Origin: Calvatia gigantea
Taxonomy: Eukaryota; Basidiomycota; Agaricomycetes; Agaricales; Lycoperdaceae
NCBI GenBank assembly: GCA_025093985.1
Contig: JACAAK010000006.1
Location: forward strand, 2,542,001 to 2,606,000
Reading direction: 5' to 3'
DNA length: 64,000 nt
The translations under genes and the position numbers were made by a program. Numbering within the stretch: the first letter of the stretch is position 1; each line of letters begins with the position of its first letter. The notes under the pieces are model-generated. The model made no database searches. It was not told the DNA's origin and worked only from the letters and a program-made list of their open reading frames with translations. Below are positions 21,736-34,137 of the stretch, one piece after another.

Positions 21736-22557
21736 AGTAGGAGATGGTGATGCATTGTATTCGCAAAGGAGCGAGTGGTACTGGTGAGGATGGCGATGGG
21801 GGCTGTAGCTTCGATGGATCTTACATAGCATGCACATTCAGTGCAGGGCATGTGCATGAGTTTGTTACCATGCTCACAGTTGGGCTGCAGCCCAGGCCTT
21901 AAAATAGATATTGCGTCCGTTTATTTATGTAAGCCCGGGAGTGGGAGGGGGTGGAGCCCCACAAACTTTGCACAACTCGACAGTTATCGACTCATGTCTC
22001 TTGCTGTCAAACCGAGCAGCGGGCACGCACTACCATTGAAATCCCGTTGCCTACGTTGGCCAAAAGTCAGTGTCTAACTCGGAACGATTCTCCGGGATCG
22101 TGCACCACGGACCACGGCTTGATATGGCCGTCCCGGGTGCACGCTACTGATAGCGTCGCATGGTTTGAGACTAGGCGTCTGACCTACGAAAGCGGTGCGT
22201 GATTAGAGTGACAAACGGCGAAGCGCTTAAATTGAAGGGATAATTTCGCCGTTTCAGGTATGTTTCTTCTTCGTGGCCTCTGCATGGCCAGACCTTTCCG
22301 GTGCGAGCCATTGGAACGGCTTTGGAAGAAGAGACGGAGTGTCCTTAAGTAATGGACCTGAATTGATTGGCCTGAAGGGCTGACACGGTATGTTTTCCGA
22401 AAAGGATATTTCCGGCGAGTCAGGACCAACGACAGGGCAGGCGCCCGTGACGAACAGTTATCTAGCATGTGACAGTTTCCCTGAACTGTATCGTCGACGG
22501 CGACGGCAGCGACAAGCTGGGGACCGTCAGGGCAGTGCATCTCGCTCAGTCTCCACC
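21736..22557. other. Intergenic, no gene recognised
   Basis: Spacer between the DUF4246 fossil and the KRE6-like gene. An open frame runs from 22390 into the next gene, but the first good ATG that fits the KRE6-like N-terminus is at 22558. Confidence 0.4.
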
Positions 22558-24289
22558 ATGACCGACAGGAACTCTTGGGTTAAGAACTACGAGGACGTTG
22601 ACTTTAGCGTTCCCTTCATGGCAGACAATGATGTTCGCCGCTCTCCTGATCCCCCCGTCGTTGCCTCACCTTCATCCATCCCTTTCACTCCGACTCCTCC
22701 GGATCCATCACCAGTCGCATTTCCTCGCAGTTTTCCAACTTCACCACTCAAACCATCCACTCTTTCCATGTCTTCCTCTCCCCGTCCCAACGCCAGGTCA
22801 GACAGTACAGCACGCATTTCACGCATGCCCTCCGAAGAAAGCCGTGCCTTTTCAAATAGGAATTCACAGAATCTTAATTCACCGATATCTCGCGGGTCTA
22901 TGATTCTATACCGTCGCGCCGATCCCAAGACACCACCCTCCTTCTCCACATCCGATGGTATCCTCCTACCACCCAATCCACCTCATCTGAACCGCTCGTC
23001 TATGTATTCCACCTCGGGCGATTCCACGTTCTCCCGATCCTCCGACTCGAAATATCCCTTGACCTCGTTATCATTCGCCAGCGAGCGCGGTTTAGTGGCG
23101 TACGCGTATGATCCCGACCTAGACGACCAGGGTCCTCCCGATGAGGAGGATATGATGCACGATCCTCAGCAACGATATCACCATGACAATGCCAAAGGAA
23201 AACTCGGGGTGTCGTCTCGAGGGATTCTCAACACGTCCACGCTTGTGGCTATGATCGTCGCCATCCTCATGCTTTTTGTTGGTTATCCTATCTTTGCGTA
23301 TCTTCGAGATAATGGGCGAATTCAGTTGATCACGATGAACACGAGAATAAACGCTACGGGGCAGGCGTCGTTCTCAGATTTTCAGCCAGGGGACGATTCT
23401 CTAATTGGGTCAGCGGATATGTTGTGCTGCGTTTTTATTTGTCTTGACTCACGTGTGTATGATTCTAGGTCATTTTCGGACTATATTGACCGCTCGACGC
23501 CCCAAAACGCGTACTCGTTCGTGGGGACTAACGATCTCACCTACGACCTCGCATTTTCCGACGAATTCAACTATACTGGACAGACTTATCGACGCAGTAC
23601 GTGCATTGTTGCGAAGTGCATCATCCACGCGCACCCTTTGCTGATAGTCATCAGGGGAAAACCTGTTCTGGGTAGCCCGCGACGCAGGTCTGTCTTCTCC
23701 GGATCAAATCACCACCAAGGACGGCCAACTCGAGTTTCGAATTGATCCCCTTACCACGACGGCTTCCGGCGGCCAGTATGTCAGTGGGATTTTGGATAGT
23801 ACTGTACCATTCTGCGTTGGACGTGGTTTCGTTGAGGTTGGGATGAAGAATCAAGATGGCACAAATGCACGCATCTTTGTAAGTCAACAATATCTATGAG
23901 ATAATCCTGGATGCTAACGGGAGGTCTAAATTTAGTGGGCTGGAAGCACATGGTCGTATACGGATGCGGCGGCGGAAAATCACGTTCCAGCGGGTCCTAG
24001 CCTTAATATGGACGTGAGTTTTAGTCTGAGCATAGGTGTCCTTGGTGAGTCATGACCGTTCTTGCGATCAATATTATTCACTGACCGCGTTGTATTGACA
24101 GCTAACAAAATACCCAAAAATACCCCTGTTGAACAACTTCCCACATCGGTGACTGTTGATTATATCCGGTATTATAAGAGGAGAACGAATCCGGGTGATG
24201 TGCGCGATGCTTGCGACGTCCGGCGCGCTGTGAGCAAAGCTGTGACGCTTGATTTGCTGAATAGTGAGCAAATGTCGTCCGTAACCTGA
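22558..24289 (+). CDS. KRE6/SKN1-like type II membrane protein lacking the GH16 catalytic core
   Basis: Resembles the intact KRE6-like protein at 58761-61387 in layout. A long Ser/Pro-rich cytosolic tail with shared motifs (RGSMILYRRAD, SSDSKYP, SERGLVAYAYDPDLDD) is followed by one membrane span (about residues 230-255, VAMIVAILMLFVGYPIFAYL) and the start of the lumenal domain (YDLAFSDEFNYTG). Later exons encode FWVARDAG, ITTKDGQLEF and a block ending FVEVGMKNQDGTNARIF, then WAGSTWSY and VDYIRYYKR near the C-terminus. The long exon that holds E-I-D-I-F-E in the intact gene has no counterpart: only about 30 residues join the flanks. Splice sites are plausible but not all proved. Probably non-catalytic, or a decaying paralogue. 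Confidence 0.7.
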
Positions 24290-24802
24290 ATCCGCCATGA
24301 CTAACGGCTCCTATTAGTTCCGCGATAACCTCATTGGGGTGGAACTCCTATGGCGCATTCCTTGGTGCATTACTTGACCTCCAGACACTTGGATTTCATC
24401 CGTCCCTTATTTGACACTCAATTCCCTCGCATACTTCCACGTGTTTATATGTCCCATTATCCGCTCCCTGCTTTTGGACTGTTGCAACCACCCTTATCCG
24501 CTTTTTTTCAGTATACTCACGCTCTTTGAACTCTCTGGACATTGGATATCCATCCTCGTTATCTATTACTGTAAGCTGTCCCTTAGATTACTGGCGTTCT
24601 AACAAGAGGCGTCGGCCTGGGTCACCCCCCAGGCCATAATTACTTATTGTGGAGGGAGGTTCTAAACTCGACGCCGAGGAATGATCGGCGCGTTGCTATG
24701 GGTGATCGTGACCTCTGACCCTGAGCGCACACATCAGCGCCAGGAACAAGGGCAACTCGTGTGCATCGTTGAACGTTCCGCTTAAGTATTTCTTCCCAGA
24801 CC
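24290..24802. other. Intergenic, no gene recognised
   Basis: 3' flank of the KRE6-like gene and 5' flank of DUF4246 copy C. Pyrimidine-rich around 24430-24600; no open frame of note. Confidence 0.4.
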
Positions 24803-26845
24803 ATGCCTCCTCAAGCTGCACAGAAGATAAGAACCACAGTATTTCCTGGGTTTGGACTACCATTGAACTTTGATCCTCGAAAGGACCCGAGGGAAGAAGG
24901 GAAGGAGTTGTTCCGGACAGCTCTTGATGAGCGTATAGGAGATATGGATGACTGAGTGGGTAGCTGTTTTGCGCGTGGGCGCTATGTAGATGTTGCTCAC
25001 TTGGCATTTTCTCAGGTATGGACGGATGCCCATGCTGACGTTAAGGGAGATTGCAATGTTGAGATTCATGAACGAGGTTACTGATAAACGGGATTGGGAA
25101 AAGAAGGTGCGTTTTGTGGATGTCTGGATGGGCGAGATGCCAATTGGACACGCTTTTAGGTTTTTCAGGAATCTATCACCAGGAAGTGGAGGACAGAAAT
25201 CATGGAACAAGACAGCGACTTCACTCCAAAAATGGTCGATTACTGCCTCGAGGAGCTTAAGCACAAGGCGGAAAGTGTTCAAGAAGACCGGTTGCATCAG
25301 CCTATTCCATGGAGACGTTGTAAAGTCAGACGTGGCAATCCCCGAAGACTTGCAAGAATCTCTCAAGGCGGCGGTAGCACCATTGGAGAATGTTCCCAAC
25401 CACCTGAAAGACTGGCATCCCGGCTCAGATGAGACCGTCCTCGACCTTGTACACCCATCCCTGTTCCCACTCGTTTACGGATTGTCTCGAATTGTTACGG
25501 ACAAGCAGCTGGACCTTGAAACATGCTTGGCAATGTCTGGAGTTGGCGAAATTGTGCCTGTTTCAGGACAAGTGGAAGCAGAACCAAGCTATCACATCCA
25601 CCAAACAGGAGAGTATCCAGCACCAGCCTTTCAGCCGGAAATTCCAGTGGCTGCCTTGTGATATCGATATTTCGGATGACATACCAAAGTGAGTCGCTTC
25701 CTACCGTACACCTCTAATATGGTCATTGAATCGCTCGCAGGATCGTTAGCTACATCAACAATCTCCACCCAAAGAAACACTCACAGCTTTACGGCGTACT
25801 GGAACAAATCATTGACAAAATCATTCCTCTCTGGAACGCGACTTTGGCTCCTCTTCGGAATTTCAACTACAGCACGCGCATCCATTTCCACGGCACAGAT
25901 TATTTTGACTTCGAAGACTACAAGGATAGAGAAGGACCCAAGAAAGACGACAGTGACGATAGTGACGATGAAGACTTTTATAACCGCGAGTGGGAATGGA
26001 TTAAACAGAACAAACCTCGATTTTTGGTTCGCCCGGAACCTGATGTCTTCGAACCACCATCTCAGGAGGGGAACTCTGTCGACTTGAAAGCAGATTTTGG
26101 GCATTGCGGTCTGCAAGTCATTGTCAAGCTGGCGAATATTCACCTGACACCGGAAAAGCCGGAGTACAAGGGCGGGTTCATGGCATGTTGAGGGTAAGAT
26201 GGTATGTTCTGATCTTAGATCCGACATTTCTGCGTCTAAGTCACCTTTTCCTAAGAATGAACATATCTGCGCGTCAGCAATCTATTACTACGATAATCAT
26301 AACATCACGTCCAGTCGTCTCTCCTTCCGCCAGGCATCTGAGACAGAGACTGCGCAGGGACAAGGATACTGAGCAAAATGATTGGGTTTGGTTGGAGGAA
26401 ATTTATGGATTGAAAAACAATCGCGGAGCTGTCCAGAATGTCGGATCCGTAGAAACACGCGAAGGGACGCGTGATAACCTTCCCCAACATCCTCCAGCAT
26501 CAGGTCCAACCATTCGGGCTTGAAGATCCGACAAAAGGGGGACACAGGAAGATCCTTGCTTTGTTCCTGGTCGACCCTCACCTCAAGGTTATCTCGACTG
26601 CCCACGTTCCCTGCCAGCAAAAGGGGTGGTGGGCGGAGCCGTTGCTGAGGGATGATGGACCGTTGGGCAGGCTACCGCCGGAAGTCCGCAGTCTGATCAT
26701 TCATGATTCTGTGGATTTCCCGTTGACTCTTGACGAAGCGAAGGAATTGCGAAAAGAGCTAATGGAGGAAAGGAAGAAGTACGATATTGTATATGATGAC
26801 CACTTCACAAGCTGTCGAAATCTCCCTCTGCGAACATTAATGTAG
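24803..26845 (+). pseudogene. DUF4246 family, copy C (three single-base frameshifts)
   Basis: Belongs to the second subfamily with E and F: TVFPGFGLPLNFDP at the start, MLTLREIAMLRFM, KDWHPGSDETVLDLVHPSLFPLVYG, QWLPCDIDISDDIP, INNLHPKKHS, LQVIVKLANIHLTPEKPEYKGG, a WHVEG block, NEHICASAIYYYD, GRVITFPNILQHQ, GHRKILALFLVDPHLKVIST and VPCQQKGWW. Frame is lost by one extra base near 24952 (GACTGAG), near 25272 (GGAAAGTG) and near 26177 (GGGTTCATGG, just before the H-x-E). The last part, 26471-26845, reads well to a stop. At least six introns. Either recent decay or sequence error. Confidence 0.85.
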
Positions 26846-27563
26846 CAATTTGAGCTTCAAATCACAAACTGGAAGCATTTTCACGTTGCAACAAACCGGA
26901 GTCCGATTCCTCCAGATGTTTGAAATTTCACCAGGCATCCCTGCATTGCGTCATAACTATCGCCCCTCATATTCGCGACACCATGCCCGACGCACTCAAG
27001 CCACTCTCCCTGAAAGCTATTGTAAGGGTTGAAGTCCTCCAGCTTCGAGTGATGGATCCCGGTCTCACCAATAGAAACAAGATACCAGATCTGGTGTCCC
27101 ATTTTCAACCACTGCGAGCGTTCCCGACGTCCCCCGATAGACGACAATCCCCCACTATTGCCGTTCCTATTCGTTTTCCCGTCCCATCCCCCGTGACGCG
27201 GCGCAGGTGCCCAGTTTACTGGCGGCCCGTGGCCAAGTAGGAAGAGCGGAGATACTAGACCGAGGACATTAGTGTGGTGAATTGAGCACGCCTGGTTGAT
27301 TTACGGTTCCTAGGTGAAAGGCAAGTGCCGATTGGCACTAAGTCAAAGGCATATATTTGTACGTTGAGGGAAGATCACAGAACACTCTTTCAATAAAGCG
27401 CTTGTACGGTCACAGTAATTCGTATTTCGTAAACGCGAAGGGGAAGTACCCTGCTTGGACAAGGAGGATGGCTACACAGTGGACGTAATCGCAACTCGAT
27501 CACATGTCGCTTGTTGTAATCTGATCATTGGATACGCTGTGTAGTCTTAAGACAAAGAACAAA
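26846..27563. other. Intergenic between tail-to-tail DUF4246 copies C and D
   Basis: Shared 3' flank of two convergent genes. No convincing frame or motif. Confidence 0.45.
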
Positions 27564-29701
27564 TTACCGCCCCAAATCCTCATCGTCCGGGCTATTGTCA
27601 TCGAGATCACGATACCTTGCCTGAGCGTGCCGCTTTTTGAATATAAGGTCCTCTTCTCGAGAAGCCTTGTCATATCCAGTACCTTGCGACCACCACTTCC
27701 GAATATGCGTCATGACCTCCATTCTGAGGTCATAAGGCAATGCGCTAAGAGGCCCTCTATCCGCTGTCACTTCTTTCACCCACCATTCGTATTGTTGGCA
27801 TGGTACAATGGCGCTCGAGATCACCCGAATATTCGGATCAACGAGAAGCAATGTGAGCATTTTACAGTGTCCAGTTTTTTGTTTTGTCGATGAGTTTGAG
27901 CCGACTGTGCGCATAGAACAAGAGGTTTGGAAACGTAACCAGGCGTCCTTCAGGTATGTCCAGTGAACCTGCCGCCCTAACTGCACATTTTTTGTCTTCC
28001 ACGCCAAAAATCGTGCGCAGCCAATTGTACTTGAAACGTGTGCCATATTTTATTTTCGTCGAATGATGGGCTAGTTTTCTGCGGTTGAGCAAGGGCCAAG
28101 CGGTTCCTCGTATCCACGTTTTCAATGTCGTAATAATACTTTGCAACAGCACAGATGTGGTCGTTCTGAGTGGTTAATCTGAGAACCTGGGACTACATTT
28201 TACGAAGTGAGAATGGGACACACACCGGTATGCCTTCGAGGTGCCAATCTGGGCAATCTGAGAGCATTGGCTCCTCAGGCGTAAGGTAAATGTTCCTCAT
28301 GTGGACAATGACTTGCAGGCCCCGATCCCCATAGTCCGCCTTCAGGTCGACGACAGAACTTGAAGGGTCAGGCTCCTTGAAACTTTCGGAGACTTGGGGC
28401 TTCCGAAGGAACTCGTGGGCCTTGGATTCATACAACGCCTCCTGTGCGTTCTTGAACGCACTCTCAGGGTATTTCTTATCTTTGAAGTCTTCCAATTTCG
28501 GTCCATTCTCCTCCATCCAGTTTTCGATATCACCGTAATCCGGCGCAGTGAACTTGATCCGCCTTTTGAAGCGAAAGGTCCGCAGAGGAGTCAACGTCAT
28601 ATTCCACGCTGGAATCACTTTTGCCAGTATTTCTTCGAAGATGGTGTAGAGTGGAGCGTATTCCCTCGGATGCAGGTTATTAATGTAAGTGAGAATTCTG
28701 AGCATGTGACTATTAGTTCGGCGGCGTCACTAGCAAACCTCAACATTCACCTGGGAACATCGCCGGATATGTCCACGTCACAGGGCAACCATTGGGCGCT
28801 GCTGTACGTGCGATACTCCTCATGTCGTCTTGCACGAGGGGGCGGACCTCCAACTTCCTCAACTGTGTATGTTCTCCAAAATGATCCCAGGAGCGTATGA
28901 TAGTCCGATTCTTTGGGAATACGAGATCCTGATTTCATCCGCTGGAGGCAAGTCTCTCTATCTAGCACACCATCTTTAATCACTCGAGTGTACCCGAAAG
29001 AAACGGTTGAAAAATCCGGGTCCACGATCTCCACCACTCCTTTACGCTCTTTCTTTTGAGTCGCGAGTATATCATCCTCTAGAGCTATTACAGCGGCTTT
29101 CAGACGCTCGTGGAGCTCTTTGGGTATTGCAGCGTCAGACTTAACGACGTCTCCGTGGTACAAAGGAATGAGTCCAGTCTCCTTGAAAACCTTCGCCTTG
29201 TATCGGAGCTCTTGTATAATGTAATCCATGGTCTCCTTCGAAAACGACCAGTCCCACCATCCTAGTTCCCCCCTCTGCTCTTTGTGCCAGTGCTCCGCCG
29301 CTTCCTCTGTCACCTTTTACACGTAGATATCTCAGTACGAAGTTCGATCACTCAAATCACAAGTATACGCACATACGATTCCCAACCGGCCTTGTCAGTT
29401 GTCTGGTCCATGAAGTTGAGCATCTCTTTTTCCGTGAGGGTAATCAGCGGCATCCTATCCCAAACGGTATGTAAGTAAAAATAGCTAACCATAAATTTGA
29501 AACTCACCTAATATCGTCATCTGGAACGTTAGCGCACAGGTGCCACCCATTTGTGAACAAGCGAGGGCCATGGAACATCGATTTCACGGTCTCGCCTTCC
29601 CGCATCCGAGCCTCCATTTCACTCCTGTTGCATGGTGCAGGGGTCCAGTTTATGGGAAGGCCGTAGCCTGGTAAAGGGAGGGGGGATGGTTTGGCGGTCA
29701 T
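27564..29701 (-). pseudogene. DUF4246 family, copy D (two single-base frameshifts)
   Basis: Minus-strand sister of copy B. Exon 1 starts at ATG 29701 (PLPLPGYGLPINWTPAPC); exon 3 lies at 29313-28747 (GDVVKSDAAIP, VEIVDPDFSTV, WLPCDVDISGDVP) and exon 4 at about 28690-28229 (ILTYINNLHP to DWHLEGIP); the last exon covers roughly 28167-27564 (NDHICAVAKYYYD, GRLVTFPNLLF, GHCKMLTLLLVDPNIRVIS, VPCQQYEWW). The last exon changes frame by one extra base near 28033 and again at the A6 run near 27872. Exons 3 and 4 are open. The upstream region also resembles that of copy B. Could be functional if the two indels are sequence errors. Confidence 0.85.
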
Positions 29702-29860
29702 GATTAAGATAGGGAGATCGATAAACGTCTGATGTTTATGTATCAGCTCACTCCTAACTCAGACTTCTGGAAGGTCGGGGTTCTAACGTTCACTCGCAAA
29801 CGGGGGCCAACCTGAGGCCACGTGGCCTCCCTTTCGAGTCAGATGTGTAACCAGCCTCAG
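29702..29860 (-). promoter_or_regulatory. Conserved upstream block of DUF4246 copy D, with a 16-base palindrome
   Basis: Counterpart of 18300-18451. It contains the perfect palindrome GAGGCCACGTGGCCTC near 29813-29828, with CACGTG at its centre, and GGAGTGAGCTGATAC closer to the gene. Retention of the CACGTG box between two otherwise diverged copies hints at use by a bHLH-type factor; not proved. Confidence 0.45.
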
Positions 29861-29927
29861 AAGAATGAGAATCACTGCGTAAGCAATGAGAGCGGACAGC
29901 CTTCTTTCGACGATGAAACAAGCCCCG

Positions 29928-30263
29928 TCAGCTTACGTCCGCACGTTGAACTTCCCTATCCCTCTGAGCACTCGCCATAAGATCCCCACCCAAGTTCCCC
30001 TCCGAAACTTGAGAATATGATGTTTCCACTCTGCCGAAACCCGGGTGCCCCATCCCAGCTGCATGTGCCCCATCTTTTTTGTCCCGCGAGATGCAGTCGA
30101 CGTTCATCCCACCTTCGTAGATCGGGCAAATCTCATCAATGCCTTTGCCCAGCCCCGCTATCAGACCTGCCACTCTCGGGAAGTTCCATTGGTGAATTAT
30201 GGCTACTTCGCCCAGGCTTGAAATATTCTTGTGTGTGATGTTGACATTACTGCACGGACCCAT
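29928..30263 (-). pseudogene. DUF6533 gene, 3' remnant
   Basis: The last coding part of the DUF6533 gene at 16741-18219 is repeated here in inverse orientation: the end reads GGDLMASAQRDREVQ where the other gene reads GEDPVASARRDREAQ. The membrane-spanning exons are absent, so this is only a tail carried along with copy D during an inverted segmental duplication. Confidence 0.7.
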
Positions 30264-31089
30264 AGCCTCTCAACATGACGGCGGAGAAAGAGATTTGGCC
30301 GTTTGCAAATGGAGAGTGGCTCACTGAGCAGGGAGAGAACATCCGGCAAATTTACGTCACCATTTGCCCAGAACGGCGTCTTCGACACCCTGCTCCCAAC
30401 TCCAAGTCCTAACCCGCAATCTTTTTCTCGTTAACTCTAATCCTGAGCATTTAGAGAAATTAAAGCTGCTATATTGTTGGGCAAATTGTGCTTTTCCTAC
30501 TCATACCATATTCGCGGACGCGACAACGGTAAAAGAAACATTAGTAGTTTCCTGGGTTTCAGATTGCCGTTGAACCTTGGACTCCCGCAGGGATGGGGGT
30601 ATGATTCCCAGATTTCGTTATGGGTCGTGTCGTGGACGTCGCCACAAATTGCGAGGAAACGTGACAGATGGTGTGGATCAGAGGATGTTTATTGCTCACC
30701 CTCACCTAACACACCTGAAACACGCTGCCAGTTGTGGATACTGAGATGAGCCTTTCCAAAGAAGTGTTTGCACACAAAACGAAGCATCGCTCCCACTACC
30801 AAGTGCTCGACACCTTCGTACCGGAGGTGGTACCACTTCACCGCCTTCAACCAAGATACTCGTCTCCGCTCTTTCTATTCCTTCTCACCCATCACCATTA
30901 CCTCCTACGCACTTAAAATCGCATCCGTGATGTCTGGGCAAGAACGTCGCTACGCTACTAGGTCTTGCGTTTTGAGCACACTCCTTAGATCACACTCACT
31001 ATAGGTACAGTACAAGGAGAGTATATTTTCGCGGGCTTGTCGGTTTTGTATATGGTGATCGGTTTGCCCCGACCCGGATTAGCACGTCT
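30264..31089. other. Intergenic, no gene recognised
   Basis: Between the DUF6533 remnant and the 3' end of the CoA-transferase gene. Short frames only. Confidence 0.4.
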
Positions 31090-33131
31090 TCAAGTGATAA
31101 CCTCCGTCATTAAGTCTACCGGCCACTGGGGCTTGTCCGTCCCATTAGGCCTTGATCCTATATTATATCCTAGACGAACCGAACCGTCTTGGAACTCCAA
31201 AGGGGATTTGGCGGTCCTTATATCAACACCCAGAGCCCTATTCTGCATATACTTGAAATGCTTCTCCTCGAAGATTGGGGTAGGGTGCTCCTGAAGCATC
31301 TTCACGTAACGGGGAATGTTGACACCCATGTTATCTGTGCACTTCAAAACAAACCTGTTATACCGGGACCAGAGGCTGTCCCAGATATCCGGAGGGTAGG
31401 TGCCGCAAGACTTAATGAGCCATTGGTTGTAGTAGTTGATTGCGATCTGTAACAAGGGTAAGTTCACGTTTGCCACGGTTATCGTGACGCACATCGACAA
31501 CGTAGGATCCTCCTTTGTTAGCTCTTTCTATGAGAGCATGAAGTACACCAGGTGGCGCCGGCGAACACCAGTACTATCAGAGAATAAGATAGCAAACCGG
31601 TTGACAAAAGGAAGGAATCTACCAAATGTCGGCGTTCGGGAAAACGGGGGTCACTGGTTCCTGGAGGCCCATGGCACGCCCAAATTCGAGGGAGACGCCA
31701 GTATTCTGCTACGGTTGTAAGAGTCTGCAACATAGGATGGAGTGCTCCACACACCGCGTCGCTAATCTGTTGCCAACCGGACCGGTGAGCCCAAGGTCCA
31801 TTCCACCCCTGCACCCTTGATAAACCAATGAGCAACGGAAAGAAAGGGCCACTCACATAACAGTTCTCATGTGCGTAAATGATACACCTTTCTCTCTTCC
31901 TTTTACCATCTCCAAAATATCTTCCTTTCCGAATCCCCACTTCTTCAAGGCACCCGGGCGGTAGCCATCAACCACTACATCTGCCTTCCATGATCAGCTT
32001 TCGCAACCTTTCTCTATCTTCCTCTTTCCTCAAGTCTAAGTGAGCATTCCATTTACCCCATCCTAAATCGAATTGAATTTGCGACATGTCGGTGATATGA
32101 GGTGCAGTGATTCGCATGATATTTGCACCCATCTCCGCAAGATCCCGAACAACGGTCGGTCCCGCAATGATACGTGTTAGATCAACTATTTTGAGTCCGA
32201 ATAGTGGGCGGGCAGGTGAAGTGAGTCCCGGGACATCGTCCCACCAAGTTGGAAGTTGATTTGAATTCGGGTGATGGTGTATTTCGTATAAACCGACGTG
32301 GGCATTTGCTTTTCCATGATCTGTCTGACGATACTCTTCGATAGAATGACACGTTGTGCCGGCTTCACGATATTTGTCGTTCATCAGGACATCAATGTCG
32401 TTTGCCGAATGGGTGGACATTGCTTGGGCTATGACGTTACAGGCAGCTTCAAATGATGGAAGATCGGTTTCCTTCTGGCGATCGATTCCAATTGCCGTCT
32501 GTACAGGGATCGGGTTCATGCTTCCTAGTCCCTTGTTAATGGCAGACATTTTGTCAAAAATAATAACATGCCGTGAAGGTGATAATATTTTCCATCATTA
32601 AGCTTGTATATATTCGTCGTCGCGTCATCAATGAAGGGGGTTGAAGCCCCGAGAGAATGATGGACGTCGCGGTTAGGAAAGTACTTTTCGTAGGCAGCAA
32701 GATTACCTCCAGCCAATGGAGATATCTTCGCTCCTTCCGCTTCGATCACACACCAAGGGTGAACTAGCGCTGTGAGAGCCAATTGGGCACGATCTCTAGG
32801 AGAATAGTGGGTATGTATAGAGGTAGCTTGTGACGATAACAAGCTTACGTAGTCAACATTTATCTTCTGGTATGGCAAACTGTATTTGTTTCGTAACAAG
32901 ACAGTTAAGCATAGCTCCTTGGAACGCTTTGAGCGCTGAGATGCTCTCAGCAAAACGCCAGTTTGCCGGGATGAAAGGGAGCCTAGTTCCTGAGAACGAG
33001 AGAGCCTTTGCGGCATCCTCGATTGCGCGTGGGAGGGTTGATAAGTGCAGGGGATTGTGAAGTATGCTGTCCCAAAGGAGTTTCTCAGCTTCCTGTTGTA
33101 TGCAATATGTATCAAGTAGAGGTAGAGCCAT
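31090..33131 (-). pseudogene. Family III CoA-transferase (CaiB/BaiF type), frameshifted
   Basis: The family moves coenzyme A between acyl groups. From ATG 33131: an N-terminal region (SGTRLPFIPANWRFAESISALKAFQGAMLN), then after an intron AQLALTALVHPWCVIEAEG and NIYKLNDGKYYHLHG, then the second half with PLFGLKIVDLTRIIAGPTV, LAEMGANIMRITAPH and GWGKWNAHLDLRKEEDRERL, DGYRPGALKKWGFGKEDI, YAHENCY, WNGPWAHRSGWQQISDAVCG, EFGRAMGLQEPVTPVFPN, and a C-terminal exon (31090-31454) with YYNQWLIKSCGTYPPDIW. DLTRIIAGP and the GYRPG loop are typical of the family. The frame breaks near 32887, near 32532, near 31985 (GAAGGCAG) and near 31890. Several intron borders are uncertain. Likely a pseudogene unless the indels are errors. 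Confidence 0.8.
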
Positions 33132-34137
33132 AGAGGATGTCGAGAATCAAGGTTGGGGTTTGCGAAAGCCACTCATGTGGAAGTGCGTGATGGGATTGCC
33201 TATTTCAGCGTAGAATTTGCCGGTGTGCAATGTTAGATTGTGCATATGTTAGAATGGAGGGGGAATCAAACAGGAGAACTGCCGAGATATCTCAATACTT
33301 ATCATCTGCCACAGCCAACCCACATCGCGTGCATTACCCTCGACATGAAAACACTCCACCCTACCGCCTGCCCGTAATTCGGAGGAGGCGGGACGTCGGA
33401 CGAACATTCGTACCCCATACCATATTTCGGCGTATGTCACCAAAATTGTTGTGCTATGTCCAGTACATATACCATTCATTGTGCGCGCATTTTTCTAACA
33501 AAGCGCTGAAGCGGCTGAGAAGATGGGGTCGAAGTCACTGGCCGCCACTTACACCCTGTCGGACTTGATTAGGGGCTCATCAGTATTTATGAGACAACCT
33601 TTCTATGACAGTATTTCATCAAAATATGAACGAGCTTTACTTACTGTGAAGCATCCGGCTAAAATGTACCTTTAAATCCCAAAGCGCGTGGACTTGGCTC
33701 GAAAAAAATGGGAGGTCCCAAACACGAACACGAGTCTGGACGCAGATACTTGTCCTCCGGAATAAGTGAAACAGGTGCTTCTCGCACTCATTGACTAATG
33801 ACCACAACCTCCAAGACACCTCAAGATTTTCCGGGCCTCCTGTTTACAATACGGATTCGGTATCTCGCAATGACTTGGAGCGAATGTCCCGCTAATATAA
33901 GGGCGAAGCCATGGAATTCGTGTTCCAATGACGGTCTTCATGTTCAGTAGGACGATGAGTGGGTCAGGGGGTAACAAAGGAGGTACTTCCGCTGCAAGTT
34001 ATCTCAGTTACAGTCCCTTACCCCTAATATATGAATCGTGTGATATTAGTAATTATCAACATTGAGACATTTATAATCTTGAGCCAAAAATGAGATATAA
34101 GTGAGGAATCGATACTGGTAACCTAAAGATCCTATCC
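33132..34137. other. Intergenic, no gene recognised
   Basis: 5' flanks of the divergent CoA-transferase and DUF4246 copy E. No frame with a recognisable motif. Confidence 0.4.
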
